A DNA stretch of 64,000 nt from assembly GCA_023376005.1 (NCBI GenBank), contig CM042138.1, positions 93,479,546 through 93,543,545 on the forward strand, given 5' to 3'. The notes under the pieces are model-generated. The model ran no database searches. It had not been told where the DNA came from and worked only from the letters and a program-made list of their open reading frames with translations. Positions 31,220 through 41,410 of the stretch are shown piece by piece. How positions within the stretch are numbered: the first letter of the stretch is position 1; each line of letters opens with the position of its first letter. A program made the position numbers and the translations under genes. Origin of the DNA: Doryteuthis pealeii (taxonomy: Eukaryota; Mollusca; Cephalopoda; Myopsida; Loliginidae).

Positions 31220-34200
31220 CTGCAAAAGAAAAATAATTTCACTACTAAAATATGTCACGATCTTTTGAAAAATTATTTAAAATATCTGTTCATGTGAAAA
31301 TTCACCTTACGGATTTATACCTTCTATACGTATATATAGGGCAGTTAGTATGTATGTATGTACGTATACATATATGTCCGGATGAAACTACAAACATAAA
31401 ACAATTAATGACAAAGTAAATATATACACATTAAATATTACCGAATCTTGCTTTTTGTGCAAAAAATATGAAGATTTGATTTATATTCGAAGATATCTAA
31501 AACTTAAAATGTACATAGAAATAGCATTGGAATTCTACTTAAAATGTCTCGCTTTTATAAATCTCAAATGTAAACAAATTAATATATCAGGCGACGCTGG
31601 GTAGTCGCTTCTTTGTTTATGTGATATGATACATAATTTTATGGATATTTATGCATTCTTACAAATTTATTTTTCTCATTGTACATATTTCCACCTAAGA
31701 ATAAAAAGGTGCAAGTATAAATACATGATGTACAAGATGTTTCAGAAGAAATATATAATTTTGTAATTTAATGACTTGACCAATTTTAGTCCAAATGATC
31801 AGAAGATTTTTAAAGTTGCTTTTCCATTGAATGGAGTTTCTGTACATGAAAAAGACATTACACATACTAGTACAAAATAAAAACGCCCTCCAGGCGATGT
31901 AAAAATAGATTTTTGAAACATATTGCCTGAGGGGGGGAGTAAAAAATTCAATATCAGCGAGTTTGTACCATAAGTAAGTAAAATCCTCAAATTCATTAAA
32001 GGATTAAAAATAAAACAATTTGAAATGTAAACTTTAAATATGTATTAAAATAAAACAAACTATATATAGATATATAATACTGATGTATTTATTAAAACTT
32101 GTTTTAAAAAACAATGAGGACTGTATAATGTTGCATGTTCAAATTTTGAGTGTATTTATTCTGTTATGACGATTTTGGGTAATGTGACGTAAGTAGTGAC
32201 GTAATTATTGTTACAGACAAAAAACCGGAAGCGAATCTCCATTTACTTGGCTCCCCATAGTTGCAAACGGGCAATATGAGTTGTGTTCAAAAAATAAAAT
32301 ATGTGTGCACATGAAAATGTGTCTGCATTGTACTCCATCCCAACAAAGAAAGATTACGATCTAGACACGCTGAAAGCATCGGTAGATCAATGAAGTTAAG
32401 CAGTGAGGAGCTCGTTCAATATTTTATTAGATGACCACTTAAGCAACAACAGATACTGTAAGTACCCGAGTTCTTTGTTTATCACAATGATTTGATTCGG
32501 CATTAAATGACCCAAAAAGAGTTGATATGCCGTAAAACAAAAGCATCCAATCAACACAACATGGAAGAACGGAAAACAGTTTCGGAAGTGACAAGATTGG
32601 GACAGAGAGACACAGTGTAGTCGGGCAGCTGAGGCCCAAGTGAGGAGCTGGGCTATGATCGTTCAAAGAAGATAGCAGAGGACTATCCAATAATAGTACC
32701 TTTGTTTAACCAAAGGTGGGCGAATATTGACGTAATGGCTAACATGCTGAACTGCAACATTGTACTAAGCGAGTTCAAACTTCAATCGCACTATTGCTTT
32801 CACTTTCAAACTAATATCCTTGGTAAAGGTATGAACTTCTTCATCTCCCGAGTTATGGGTTAAATAGTACCACGGCCGTTCTTCTGCGAGAATGGCTTTG
32901 GCTTTAAATAACCCACAAAGGTTGATATGTTGGCTGTCAACTCGTGCACGAGTAAGACCATTTCCTGTTTATTTTTTTTTTCGCATTTGAGAGCCTGTTA
33001 CATACTTGTTTTCTCAGATAAATCACCAGGCTGGTCTGGTGTGTTATCTGAGAAAACACAAGGATACAGTGTCAAATGCTACAGCACTAAAGTATGAAGA
33101 AATTACCACGGTCGTAAGGATGGCTTTGGTTTTAAATAACTTACAAAGGTTGATATGCCATTAAACAAAGAAACCAAACCAACCAACGGTAGTTGCATTA
33201 ATTGTTTTGTTGGTTAGTCTTTAATTCTGATTAGTGTGTATTTTAATGACTTACCGTTATAAGCTCCTTTAGCAGAACCACTGATTCCAAGAACTGAAAT
33301 AAACAAAAAATATGATTCAACGTCTGTATAGAAAAATAGAAAAACACTAAGTATTCCAAAAGATGAGTTTATTCTTGAACGTGAAGTCGGCATTATAACG
33401 TTTCGGTTTCTCACGTAAGTAGCACCGGTTCACTTCTTAATATATGTACTGGATTTTTCTGGTGATCATAAATATATAAACAAACTGATGTATTTAATAG
33501 TTTAAACACCACCCCGTTACAACAGCTGTCAAATGGCCGAGAGAAAATTGGACTGACAAAAAGTCAGTCGGAGTTCACTCCTGGCCAGAGGTAGTTGTTG
33601 TGTCTAGCCACACTGAAGAAGCGTGAAACGCTGGAACACCCGTCTGTGGATGACTTATTTTATGCTCCCATATTTGGCAAAAGTATTTGTTTCTAGGCTA
33701 TTCAAAATAACGATAAATCAGAGTGATCTAGTCTTGAACAGAGATCTGTTGTCAATTGTTGGTGGCTGAGAAGTACAAAACGTGCGAGATTTACAGAAGA
33801 ATGTTTGATAAGTACGGAGAAGGATGTTTTAGTCAAAATATGTTTACAAATGGACTAAACATCCCTCATCAAAATTACAATAGAAAAAAAACCAAGTGAG
33901 TCACAATATGGATTACATTAGAAAAAAGAAACTGAATGAATTATAATAACAACTAATATTGAAACCAATTTAGAGAACTGAATCAGAAACAGAAGTTAAC
34001 AACCCAGGTTTTACAAAATGGATCATCAGTAAAACTATGACAGCTAGAGATAAAGATATACATCAATTACACTGGTTTACAAATAATATTTTTTGTCTGA
34101 GGCAAGAATGTGAATAGATGTTTTTTACTGATTTGGGTGTGCTGAATTCAAATTTATAAACAGTTTTGCTCTATCACCTCTAATTTTCTGTCTTTTAAAT

Positions 34201-37200
34201 AGTCTCATTTAATATATACAGAGTATATATGTGCTTATTTCAACAGTTGCAGCAGCTTATTACAGATAAAACAGGATAGATAAAGAACATTGGCGGAATA
34301 AATATACTTGGATGACACAATGTACACAATTCAGAAAGAATTGGCCTTGTTAAGGCATCCTCGATGTTTTGACGAGCTTGAAGCCATTAGAGAATATGAA
34401 AAAAAAAAAAAAAGTAAAATTAAATCCTATGTAAGGCAATAAAATGTGCGTTGTTGGAAATTGTAATACAAATATATACCCAAAAGATTGTGTAACACAA
34501 TCGTCGATGGACACCTTCCTCCTGTGCTGCGAGGGACGACAACCTCCTGTGCTGACTGCCAGTGCACTACTAGCTGTTGATTGAGACGTATTGGCGACGC
34601 TTAACTGCCAAAATCCGTCTTGATATATAGCTATATATATAATGTAATGCTATCACTTACATTTATTGCATAACAAAAAAGAAGCATAAGTCACACAATA
34701 TTAGAAATTAACCATGAATGCATATATACCTTTATGTACAGTATGTGTACAAAATGTACAGTACGCATATCTAAAAAAAACTAGAGGAATGAGTAAAAAC
34801 GGATTTCAAATCTGAATTTAGCACCCCCAAATTAGGTTAAAACAGCTATTTTTGTGCTTGCCTCAATTTCTTTGTAAAGTCGTGTTATTGTTTGAATTAT
34901 TTGTATTATTCGAACTATTCTCTTCATGTTTATTGTTATCTGTACAATGTTTTCGCCGATGTGTCCTCCAGCCTTCTTCAGGTATTTTTGTCAGATTTGG
35001 GAGCCTTCTCGAACTCTGGAACTTTCTTCTTAAACTTGGGAACCTTCTTTTCAAACTTTGGAAGTTTCTTTTCGTAATCGGGAGTCATCACGGAACTTTG
35101 AACCCAACCCTTTATTCAATCCACGGAGATATCCTGTTCTCATTCCGCTGCTGGATACAAACTGTGTTAATTATTACTGTCGCCCTTGACCACTGATTCA
35201 CTTATAAAGAAAAGTCCCGGGGGCTGTGTTCAGTAAATAAGGCCATGCTGAGAATCTTCTGGGACATAAAAGGACTCATCACAAAATTTGCAACTGTAAA
35301 CAGCGCTTCCTATTGCCGTCTCCTTATGAAATATTTACCTTATTTATTGAATGAACCTCATATATGCTGATAATGCAGTTCGCTATATTTGTAAATAATC
35401 GTGCTCAGTATCGGTGATAGAGCATATGTAGTTAGCGTAACGTGGACATAGAGTCCACGGTGCATGGTGACAGTCAGTTTCTCGTCTATGCGATCATCAG
35501 ACTGAGAGGTTCCCACGATTTAGATATCACTTTATGTACTGTTACGAGGGGGCATTATGGGAAGGGTGTTAGTTCCTGTGGTATTCTGGGAAAGGCTGTC
35601 TAGTTTTATACTACGAGGTTATTTACGTGGATATATCATATTAATATTGTCGTTTGTCATGTTATGCTATATCATGCCTAATTTATCATTTATAACTTTC
35701 TATGCTATAAGCGATGTTAATGCAAGGATAGGGAAATCCGATCTCACTGACAAGTTAAAACGACAATTCTCCCAAGCTGTGGTCGTATCAGTGCTGCTAT
35801 ATGGCTTCACCACTTGGACCCTAACGAAGCGCCTGGAGAATAAGCTAGATGAGAGATGCACAAGAATGCTGTGTGCGATCTTGAACAATTCGTGGAAGAA
35901 ACTCCTCACAAAGAAGCAGCTGTATGGCCACCTGCTCCCTATCTCACAAACCATCCGAGTAAGACGAACAAGACATGCAGGACACTGCTGCAGAATCATG
36001 GACGAAATCATAAGCGACGTTCTCCCGTGGAAACCAGCACATGGACATGCTAATGTGAGCCGCCCAGCAAGAGCCTACATTTAGCAGCTCTGCCTGGTTA
36101 CTGGGTGCTACGCAGAGGACCTTCCGGGGACAATGAATGATAGAGAAGATTTGGCGAAAGATTGTCAGGGACATCCGTGCTAATTGCGCGTCATGATGAT
36201 AATGATTATTGGGTTCTCCGGTTCGATCTCTGTCGGAGGGAGATCGTAGGTATACACTGCTGATGAGACCTAATAAGGTTGAAACAGCTGTACGGTTTCC
36301 ACACGTCGCATGCATTATTCGCCGAGTTTGCTTGTCATGATTATTTTCAATAATTATCGAATTCTATACGATATACGTATAGTAATTGCCTTCTAAAATA
36401 TAAATAATAATATATTTATAGAAATTTAATATAATAAATTAAACATAGTAGACTATATAAATTTACAAATCTTAAAATTAATTTAATATAACCAGTTAAA
36501 TAATTACGCAGTATAAACTAGACTGCCCTTCTCAGAAACAATAAAAGGATTGAGAGATCCTCATATCGTGAGAACCTCTCGGTCTGAAATCTCAAGACTG
36601 GAAACTTGTTTATTGTTATATGTAATAATAAAACCATTGTTATTGTTAACGACGTGTTTCTCATTCTTAGAGTTACCAACAACTGTGGCAGCTTATTTCC
36701 ATTAACCTTTCCACCCGTCACAAAGACATTCCGACCAAGTCCCCTTCTGCAGATCAAAGGAAAACACAACGTGGGCACAGAAAGCATTGACAAAGCAACT
36801 AGCTGGAGACACATAAGATAGTCATGGAACTAAGCCATCTCATTAAGTAATGTGATTATTATCAGTCAACGGGGCGGCCTAAAGTCGGTATCAGCCAGTC
36901 AGCGAGGGAGTCTATCCCCTTTTCAATAGCACTAGACCAAGGAGATTGTTTTTACCATCTGAAGTTGAGCGCCACACCTACCATCAGCTCCTTACTTTAC
37001 CGCACAGATCCCTGTGCTACTCATACACTGAGTTGGCGAGGACCGGTATCGAACTAGGAACCTTGTGGTTTCTAGCTGAACGCTCTACCGAATAAAAACG
37101 ATATTGTCAGAAGAAGGCTGTTTACGTAGTCCATCATTCATCGCCCCGATCCCCTGAATGAGCAACGACTCTACATTTTGTGGATTGTTAGATACATTGA

Positions 37201-38011
37201 ACGTTGTTTGTCCCTTACATAGCTGATACCATTGTTTAAATTAATTAACCACAGCCCAACCGTATTCACGTCTACTGTTTGATTTCCATTAACTCTCAAA
37301 TAAAGACTATGAGTGCCAGTGGTGCATTTTTTTCAGCTTGAAAGAATTCAAAGAATTATTTATCCTACAGGTCAAATTTGAAAGAAGGTCAGAAGTTGTA
37401 CTGTTAGAGAACTGCGCGTTGACTCTCTATTATTTATATTCCTGTACAAAAAGTAATAAAAATCTTTTCCAGATTCAATAATATATGTATAAAGATACAA
37501 ATACCCGAAGTTATTCATAGTTGAGTTACGGAGTAGTATTCGTAGTCGAGTCACTACTAATCGAGTAGTTAGTTATACTGTTGGAGAATTGCGCGTTGAT
37601 TCTATCAGTTATATTCCTGTACAAAAAAACAATAAACTTTTCTGGATGTTCAATGTTAATTGATTAATTCAGTTACAACAAAAAAGAAAAGTGAATAGAG
37701 TAAATGGAGGATATCTCATAATTCTTTCTATTTCTCTCTTTTTTTTTCTTTCCCTTCCTTCTTCTCTTTCCCCCTCTTCATTCTTATTATCTTCTTTTCT
37801 CCACTTTCATTCTCTTACACATTCTTTTCTTTTATTTCACTTTCCTTCTCTTCTATTCTTCTTTTTCACTCGCTGGTTGACCACTTCAGCAACAGCAGGT
37901 ACTGTAAGCAACCTGAGTCCTTTGTTTATCAAAATGACTTGATTCGGCAGTAGATGACCTGAAAATGATTGATATGCCGTAAAACAAAGCAACCAACCAA
38001 TATCTCTGTCT

Positions 38012-38093
<82 letters not shown>

Positions 38094-38471
38094 CTTTCCT
38101 CCGCTTTAACATTCTCTCTCTTCTCTTCGCTCCCCTTTCATCCCCTTTCTCGTCTTTTCTCCTCCTTTCTCTTATATTCCTCTCTTTGTCTTTCTTTCTC
38201 TCCTTTTTTCTTTTTTTCTTTCTTTCTCTTCCTTTCTCTCCTTTCACACTTTTTCTTCTTATCTCTTATCTCACTCTATTTCTCTTCTTTTCTTCCCCTT
38301 CCCTCTCTTTCTCTTCTCTTTTCTCTCCTCTTGTTGCTCCTAAATGTAAATTCATACATTCCAATGAACTAATATTCCCAAATAATTATAAAATGAATTT
38401 TTAAAATGAAATTGTTAAACGAAGACCAACTCACCAATTATTAAGGATACTGCAAGTTGCATGGCTCCCAT
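29618..38471 (-). CDS. Suckerin-like structural protein (3 coding exons, 2 apparent frameshifts)
   Basis: Join on the minus strand: 38471-38435, 33293-33255, 31219-29618. The start MGAMQLAVSLIIG plus VLGISGSAKG forms a hydrophobic secretion signal ending about residue 22; a second Met is at residue 4. The mature chain begins AYNGGSWGGLGSSYYSRL and alternates Gly/Leu/Tyr-rich modules (GGYGLRSLFGGHGVYQP, GGLGLSGLSGGYGTYRP) with Ser/Thr/Val segments (PAGSSFRTMSHSVGTP, PVGGSVSRMSYGIGRP). It ends GPIARRPITG, echoing PIARRPVGYYG near the N-terminus. This is the block layout of suckerins, secreted silk-like proteins of squid and cuttlefish sucker ring teeth whose Ser/Thr/Ala/Val blocks form beta-sheet crystals. 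His- and Ala-rich crystal blocks are weak here, so it is an atypical member. Expected length is about 560 residues. Two frame shifts (about 30850-30895 and 29815-29820) break the frame: pseudogene or sequence errors. It could instead be another GY-rich matrix protein, but the signal/module layout argues for suckerin. Confidence 0.82.
29731..30140 (-). repeat. 207-bp coding tandem duplication
   Basis: Segments 29731-29936 and 29937-30140 are nearly identical and encode a 69-residue block (GTPVLSGGLGLSGLSGGYGT through FRTMSHSV). The downstream copy is one base shorter at 29815-29820, which creates the frameshift. High similarity indicates a recent duplication or gene conversion. Confidence 0.9.
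30180..30359 (-). repeat. 90-bp coding tandem duplication
   Basis: Two adjacent 90-bp units (30180-30269, 30270-30359) encode the 30-residue block beginning SPVGGSVSRMS and ending PMGYGNMGLRYGV. They differ at a few bases only (Phe versus Tyr after RMS). In frame. Confidence 0.92.
31325..31615 (+). mobile_element. Hel1 copy in intron 3
   Basis: ATATATGTCCGGATGAAACT, TTTGATTTATATTCGAAG, AATAGCATTGGAATTCTAC, then CAGGCGACGCTGGGTAG and TCGCTTCT. The terminal CTAG is eroded. Confidence 0.65.
31616..31865. other. Unassigned intronic DNA
   Basis: Nothing recognised. Confidence 0.35.
31866..32248 (-). mobile_element. Hel3 copy in intron 3
   Basis: The minus-strand 3' end is CGCC, TGGAG, GGCG hairpin, then TTTTTATTTTGTACTAG (31900-31868). 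The 5' region has AAATGGAGATTCGCTTCC and CGTCACTACTTACGTCAC. The hairpin plus CTAG fits a Helitron terminus. Confidence 0.65.
32351..32560 (+). repeat. 5S rRNA-derived SINE (SINE3-like)
   Basis: The head aligns by eye with 5S rRNA: TACGATCTAGACACGCTGAA, AGCATCGGT, ATCAATGAAGTTAAGCAG (5S box A region) and later TTAGATGACCACTT (box C region). The tail has GTTTATCACAATGATTTGAT, TCGGCATTAAATGACCC and GTTGATATGCCGTAAAAC. Nearly the same tail ends repeat A and the tRNA SINE at 32715, so different heads share a 3' end. A second copy is at 37866-38000. Internal pol III promoter elements are degraded. Confidence 0.8.
32561..32714. other. Unassigned intronic DNA
   Basis: Nothing recognised. Confidence 0.35.
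32715..33190 (+). repeat. tRNA-derived SINE, interrupted by a fold-back
   Basis: B-box-like GCGAGTTCAAACTTC (32769), body TATCCTTGGTAAAGGTATG, tail GGCTTTAAATAACCC and AAAGGTTGATATG. After the fold-back at 32983-33078 the tail repeats (GGTTTTAAATAACTTAC, GGTTGATATGCCATTAAAC, CCAACCAAC). The tail is shared with the 5S SINE and repeat A. Confidence 0.65.
32983..33078. mobile_element. Small fold-back MITE
   Basis: GCATTTGAGAGCCTGT and GTGTCAAATGC at the ends pair, and TTGTTTTCTCAGATAA pairs with TTATCTGAGAAAACACAA. Arms are about 45 bp around a tiny loop. Confidence 0.75.
33255..33293 (-). CDS. Exon 3 of the suckerin-like gene
   Basis: 39 nt with acceptor GTTTATTTCAG (33294) and donor GTAAGT (33254-33249). 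It encodes VLGISGSAKGAYN and completes the signal peptide. Phase 1 on both sides, so it joins the other exons in frame. Confidence 0.8.
33294..34879. other. Intron 2, part: mostly unassigned
   Basis: No repeat family dominates. At 33617 CTGAAGA is followed by AGCGTGAAACGCT, a degraded hammerhead-like or chance motif. 34500-34620 is less AT-rich and unassigned. Confidence 0.35.
34880..35180 (-). repeat. Family F monomer
   Basis: This is the reverse complement of 12395-12685: TTGTATTATTCGAACTATT, ACAATGTTTTCGCCGATGTG, CCTTCTTCAGGTATTT, 18-bp units such as GGAACCTTCTTTTCAAAC, then GGAGTCATCACGGAACTTTG and TATCCTGTTCTCATTCC. The hammerhead-like core is weakened (GAAAAC). Confidence 0.7.
35181..35549. 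other. Unassigned intronic DNA
   Basis: Nothing recognised. Confidence 0.35.
35550..36200 (+). pseudogene. LINE-Q, best-preserved C-terminal fragment
   Basis: 35557-36084 is open for 175 codons. From about residue 50 it reads AISDVNARIGKSDLTDKLKR, then QAVVVSVLLYGFTTWTLTKR, then LYGHLLPISQTIRVRRTRHA and GHCCRIMDEIISDVLPWKPA. This is the post-RT C-terminal region of a non-LTR retrotransposon, RTE-like by its short ATGATGATAATGAT tail (36194). 5'-truncated, no RT catalytic YxDD remains. It lies in intron 2 in antisense to the gene. Other copies: 7926, 9560, 27035, 46800, 52730. Confidence 0.8.
36205..36405 (+). repeat. Hammerhead-bearing repeat monomer
   Basis: Begins after the LINE-Q tail with GGTTCGATCTCTGTCGG, includes the ribozyme at 36256-36296, then TTTGCTTGTCATGATTATTT, ATAATTATCGAATTCTATAC and GTAATTGCCTTCT. 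The part from the ribozyme on is homologous by eye to both arms of the palindrome at 28984-29300. Confidence 0.65.
36256..36296 (+). ncRNA. Hammerhead ribozyme (type I), all three helices present
   Basis: ACTG (36256-36259) pairs with CGGT (36293-36296) as helix I. CTGATGA is 36260-36266. Helix II is GACC/GGTT with a TAATAA loop. GAAAC is 36281-36285. Helix III is AC/GT closing AGCT, and the predicted cut is after A36292 in a GUA triplet. All invariant core bases (C3, U4, G5, A6, G8, A9, G12, A13, A14, A15.1-U16.1) are present. Short helix III hammerheads of this sort are known from PLEs and animal retrozymes and often cut best as dimers. It sits in an intron on the strand opposite the gene. 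Confidence 0.75.
36406..36864. other. Unassigned intronic DNA
   Basis: Two overlapping open frames (36518-36821) have no recognisable motif. Confidence 0.35.
36865..37093 (-). repeat. SINE-K in intron 2
   Basis: GGGGCGGCCTAAAGTCGG, GAGGGAGTCTATCCCC, GCGCCACACCTACCATC, GAGTTGGCGAGGACCGG, then head GAACGCTCTACCGA. The head is cut at the 5' side. Confidence 0.85.
37094..37865. other. Unassigned, with a direct repeat and a pyrimidine-rich tract
   Basis: 37395-37470 and 37572-37650 are direct repeats (TGTTAGAGAACTGCGCG / TGTTGGAGAATTGCGCG, both with ATATTCCTGTACAAAA then AATAAA). They look like LTR ends but are unproven. 37720-37865 is CT-rich. Confidence 0.45.
37866..38000 (+). repeat. 5S-derived SINE, 5'-truncated copy
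   Basis: GTTGACCACTTCAGCAACAG, GGTACTGTAAGCAACC, CAAAATGACTTGATTCGGC and GATTGATATGCCGTAAAAC plus CCAACCAA match 32440-32560. Confidence 0.75.
38001..38340. repeat. (CT)n-(CTAT)n and pyrimidine-rich tract
   Basis: CT run 38018-38074, CTAT units to about 38094, then CTTT-rich sequence. Confidence 0.9.
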
Positions 38472-38491
38472 GATGTACACCAATTAAAGAC
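38435..38491 (-). CDS. Exon 2 of the suckerin-like gene (start codon)
   Basis: The acceptor TTTTTTTCCTGGCAG ends at 38492, the exon runs GTCTTTAATTGGTGTACATC to ATG at 38471-38469, and the donor is GTGAGT (38434-38429). Coding part: MGAMQLAVSLII plus the first base of the next codon. An in-frame Met at 38462 is an alternative start; the first ATG of the exon is preferred. A pyrimidine-rich acceptor upstream of the ATG implies a further 5' non-coding exon. Confidence 0.75.
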
Positions 38492-38511
38492 CTGCCAGGA
38501 AAAAAATGCGA

Positions 38512-38548
<37 letters not shown>

Positions 38549-38819
38549 TAATTCCTTGTGAGTTTTTTCTCTTCTGAGTATTCTAGCCGATTATATATAC
38601 AATACTGTTGTCTGTATGGTCCCAAACCTTCCCTGATTTCCAGTTCCCCTAGCCCAATTTCTAAGCTTTTCGAGAACGTTCCTAGTACACCAACTACAAT
38701 TGGTATCACTTTGACCCTCATATTCCACAGCCTTTTCAATTCTCTGGCAAGGTCCAGGTATTTATTTATCTTTTTGTTTTCTTTCATCTTCACCCTGCTG
38801 GAACCGCAAAATCTACCAG

Positions 38820-38864
<45 letters not shown>

Positions 38865-40377
38865 TTCTCTCAATAAGAGTTTTTAACACCTGTCGAAGTC
38901 GATGGTTCACTGGAGGGTGAGTGACATCAGGTCTCCTCGTGTATCCAGGACTTTTCTGAGTATTCAAGCGATTTTAACAATACTGTTGTTTGGATTATCT
39001 TGATTCCTTGGCTTTCCAATTCGTCTAGACACTTTTCCAAATCCTTGGAGGACTGTTCCAAGGTCCCTAATTACAATTGGTACTACCTTTACCTTCATGC
39101 TTCACATCTTTATCAGCTCTTTATGTCTGTGATCCTCTGGGCGGCAAAATCTACGAGATGACAAGTATTCTTGTTAATCAAAATTAGGTTTGATCAACAA
39201 ACCGGTATCATGTGATTCACGTGTATTCAAAGTCTCAAATGATTTTATGCGTCTCATTCTCTAGTACAGACCCCGGTTGAGGATATACAATTTATTAGCA
39301 TTGTAAAAATTGAATTTTTTGTACAACTCCTAGTGGATCCCTTTTCAATCCAGTCAAGCCTAATCACTTTTTTTCCTTTGTGATAATTTGCTGCATTATT
39401 ATTATTATGAGAGTTTTTCACACCAGCGTTAGCTGATAGTCTTTCAGTGGAGACTGAGTGACAACAAGTCTCCTCAAATCTCCAGAACTCTTCTGAGTAT
39501 TCTAGCCGATTGTCGCGATGCAGTAGTCTGTTCTTCCTCTTATTTCCAGATCCTCCAGTCTTTTTTTTCCAAACCTTCGTTCCAAGTGCCACCAACAATT
39601 GGTATCACTTTGACCTTATATTCTACAGTCAGGTATTTAACCATCTTTTCATTTTCCTTCAGCTTCACCCTGTGATCTGCTGGAACCAGTCCACCAGTTG
39701 ACAAGTTCTCTTATTTTTATAATCAATACTAGGTCTGGTCTCCTTGCTGGGATTATTATTATTGTTCACTCCTTTGAGTTTTTCATCAAGCGTCAGCTGA
39801 TGGTCTTTCACTGGAGTGAGTGACAGCAAGTCTCCCAGGTCTCCAGGACTCTTCTAAGTATTCTAACAGATTGCAGCAGTGCAGTATTCTGGATGGTCCC
39901 AATCTTTCCTCTGATGTCCAGATTTTCGAATCCCTTTTCCAATCGCTTTGGGACCGTTCCAAGTGCACCAACTACAATTGGTATCACTTTGACTTTCATA
40001 TTCCATAACTTTTTCAGTTCTTTGGCAAGGTCCAAGTATTTGTCCATTTTTTCATTTTCCTTCAGTTTCACCCTGTGATCTTCTGGAACTGCAAAATCCA
40101 CTAGTTGACAAGTTCTTTCTGTTTTATTAATCAGCTCTAGGTCTGGTCTTCTTGCTGGGATAAGATGATCCGTTTTTATTTCAAAGTCCCAGAGAATTTT
40201 ATGTGTTTCCTTCTCAAGAACAGATTCTGGTTCATGCATATACTATTTTGTTGTATGGTCAAAATTTAATTTTTGCATAATTCCCAGTGGATCACCTTCC
40301 CAACCCAGTCGTGTCTAGTTTTGTACTCCCGTTGTGCTAGTGTGCTACATTCACAGAATACATGGTTTACAGTCTAC

Positions 40378-40429
<52 letters not shown>

Positions 40430-41318
40430 CCACTCCTTGTGAGGTTTCAACAGTAGCGTTAGCTGGTGTTCTTTCACTGGAGTCTGAGTGACAGCAGGTC
40501 TCCAGGATTCTCCTGAGCATTCTAGCTAATCTCAATAATGCTCAACAATGATACTGACTGATTACCTTGATTCTTCGTCAAATTTCCAATTCCTCCAGTC
40601 GTTTTCAAAATACCTAGGGGACCGTTTCAAGGGTTCTAACTAAAATTGTTATCACCATTACCCTCATGTTCCACAGTTGTTTGGTTTTATTTTCAGTTCT
40701 ATTTTTTATCCTTTCGCTTGCTTTCATTTTTACACAGTGACCCATAGGAACAGCAAAATCCACCAGATGACAAGTTCTTTTTTCTTGATAATTAATACTC
40801 GGTCTGGTTTCTGGCCGGGTTAAGTGATCCGTTGATCTCAAAATTCCAGAGAAATTCAATATGGGTCACATACTATCATTATTATGTTCCTTCCTGTGTT
40901 GTTTTTTACACCAGCGTTAGCTGATGGTCTTTCTTCTGAGTGACAACAACTCCTTCAGGTCTCCAGGTCTCTTCTGAGTATTTATCGGATTCAGCAATGC
41001 TGTTTTCTGGATGGTCTCAATTTCCAGTTCCTCCAGTTATTATTATTATTAGTAGTAGTAGTTTTTCTCACCTGCCGCAGCTGGTGGTTCACTGGAAGCT
41101 GAGTGACAGCAAGTCTCCTCAGGTCTCGTTCCAAGGGCACCAATTACAATTAGTACGACCTTCACTTCCATGTACCAACATTTTCTCAGTTCTCTTGCAA
41201 GATCTAAGTATTTGTCTATCTTTTCACTTTCTTTAATTTTCACTCGGTGGTCGACCGGGACGGCAAAATCCACTAGATGACAAGGTCCTCCTTTTCTTGT
41301 TAATCAATACTAGGTCCG
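38512..41318 (-). pseudogene. Head-to-tail array of 5'-truncated LINE-R copies with (TAA)n tails
   Basis: Six or seven minus-strand fragments (about 38548-38818, 38865-39394, 39407-39757, 39766-40377, 40432-40890, 40900-41035, 41060-41318) are separated by (ATT)n runs, i.e. each LINE 3' end carries a (TAA)n tail. The best copy (40239-39808) encodes MHEPESVLEKETHKILWDFE, then LIPARRPDLELINKTERTC, then LVDFAVPEDHRVKLKENEK. The PD followed 14 residues later by D is the restriction-like endonuclease signature of R2/R4/NeSL-type LINEs, which lies C-terminal to the RT. No copy retains the RT. They sit in intron 1 of the suckerin-like gene, in sense with it. Confidence 0.75.
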
Positions 41319-41362
41319 GTTATTATTATTATTATTATTATTATTATATTATTAGCAGCAGC

Positions 41363-41404
<42 letters not shown>

Positions 41405-41410
41405 TGTTGT
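41319..41410. repeat. (TTA)n-(GCA)n-(GTA)n microsatellites
   Basis: TTA run 41320-41353, GCA units, then GTA run to 41404. The same order occurs at 49180-49240. Confidence 0.9.

Noticed and set aside
32351..32470. A functional 5S rRNA gene
   Set aside because: Internal deletions, many substitutions and fusion to a SINE tail show it is a 5S-derived SINE.
33615..33645. CTGAAGAAGCGTGAAACGC as a ribozyme
   Set aside because: GCGT and CGC pair with each other across the GAAA, so the core has no helix II; treated as chance or relic.
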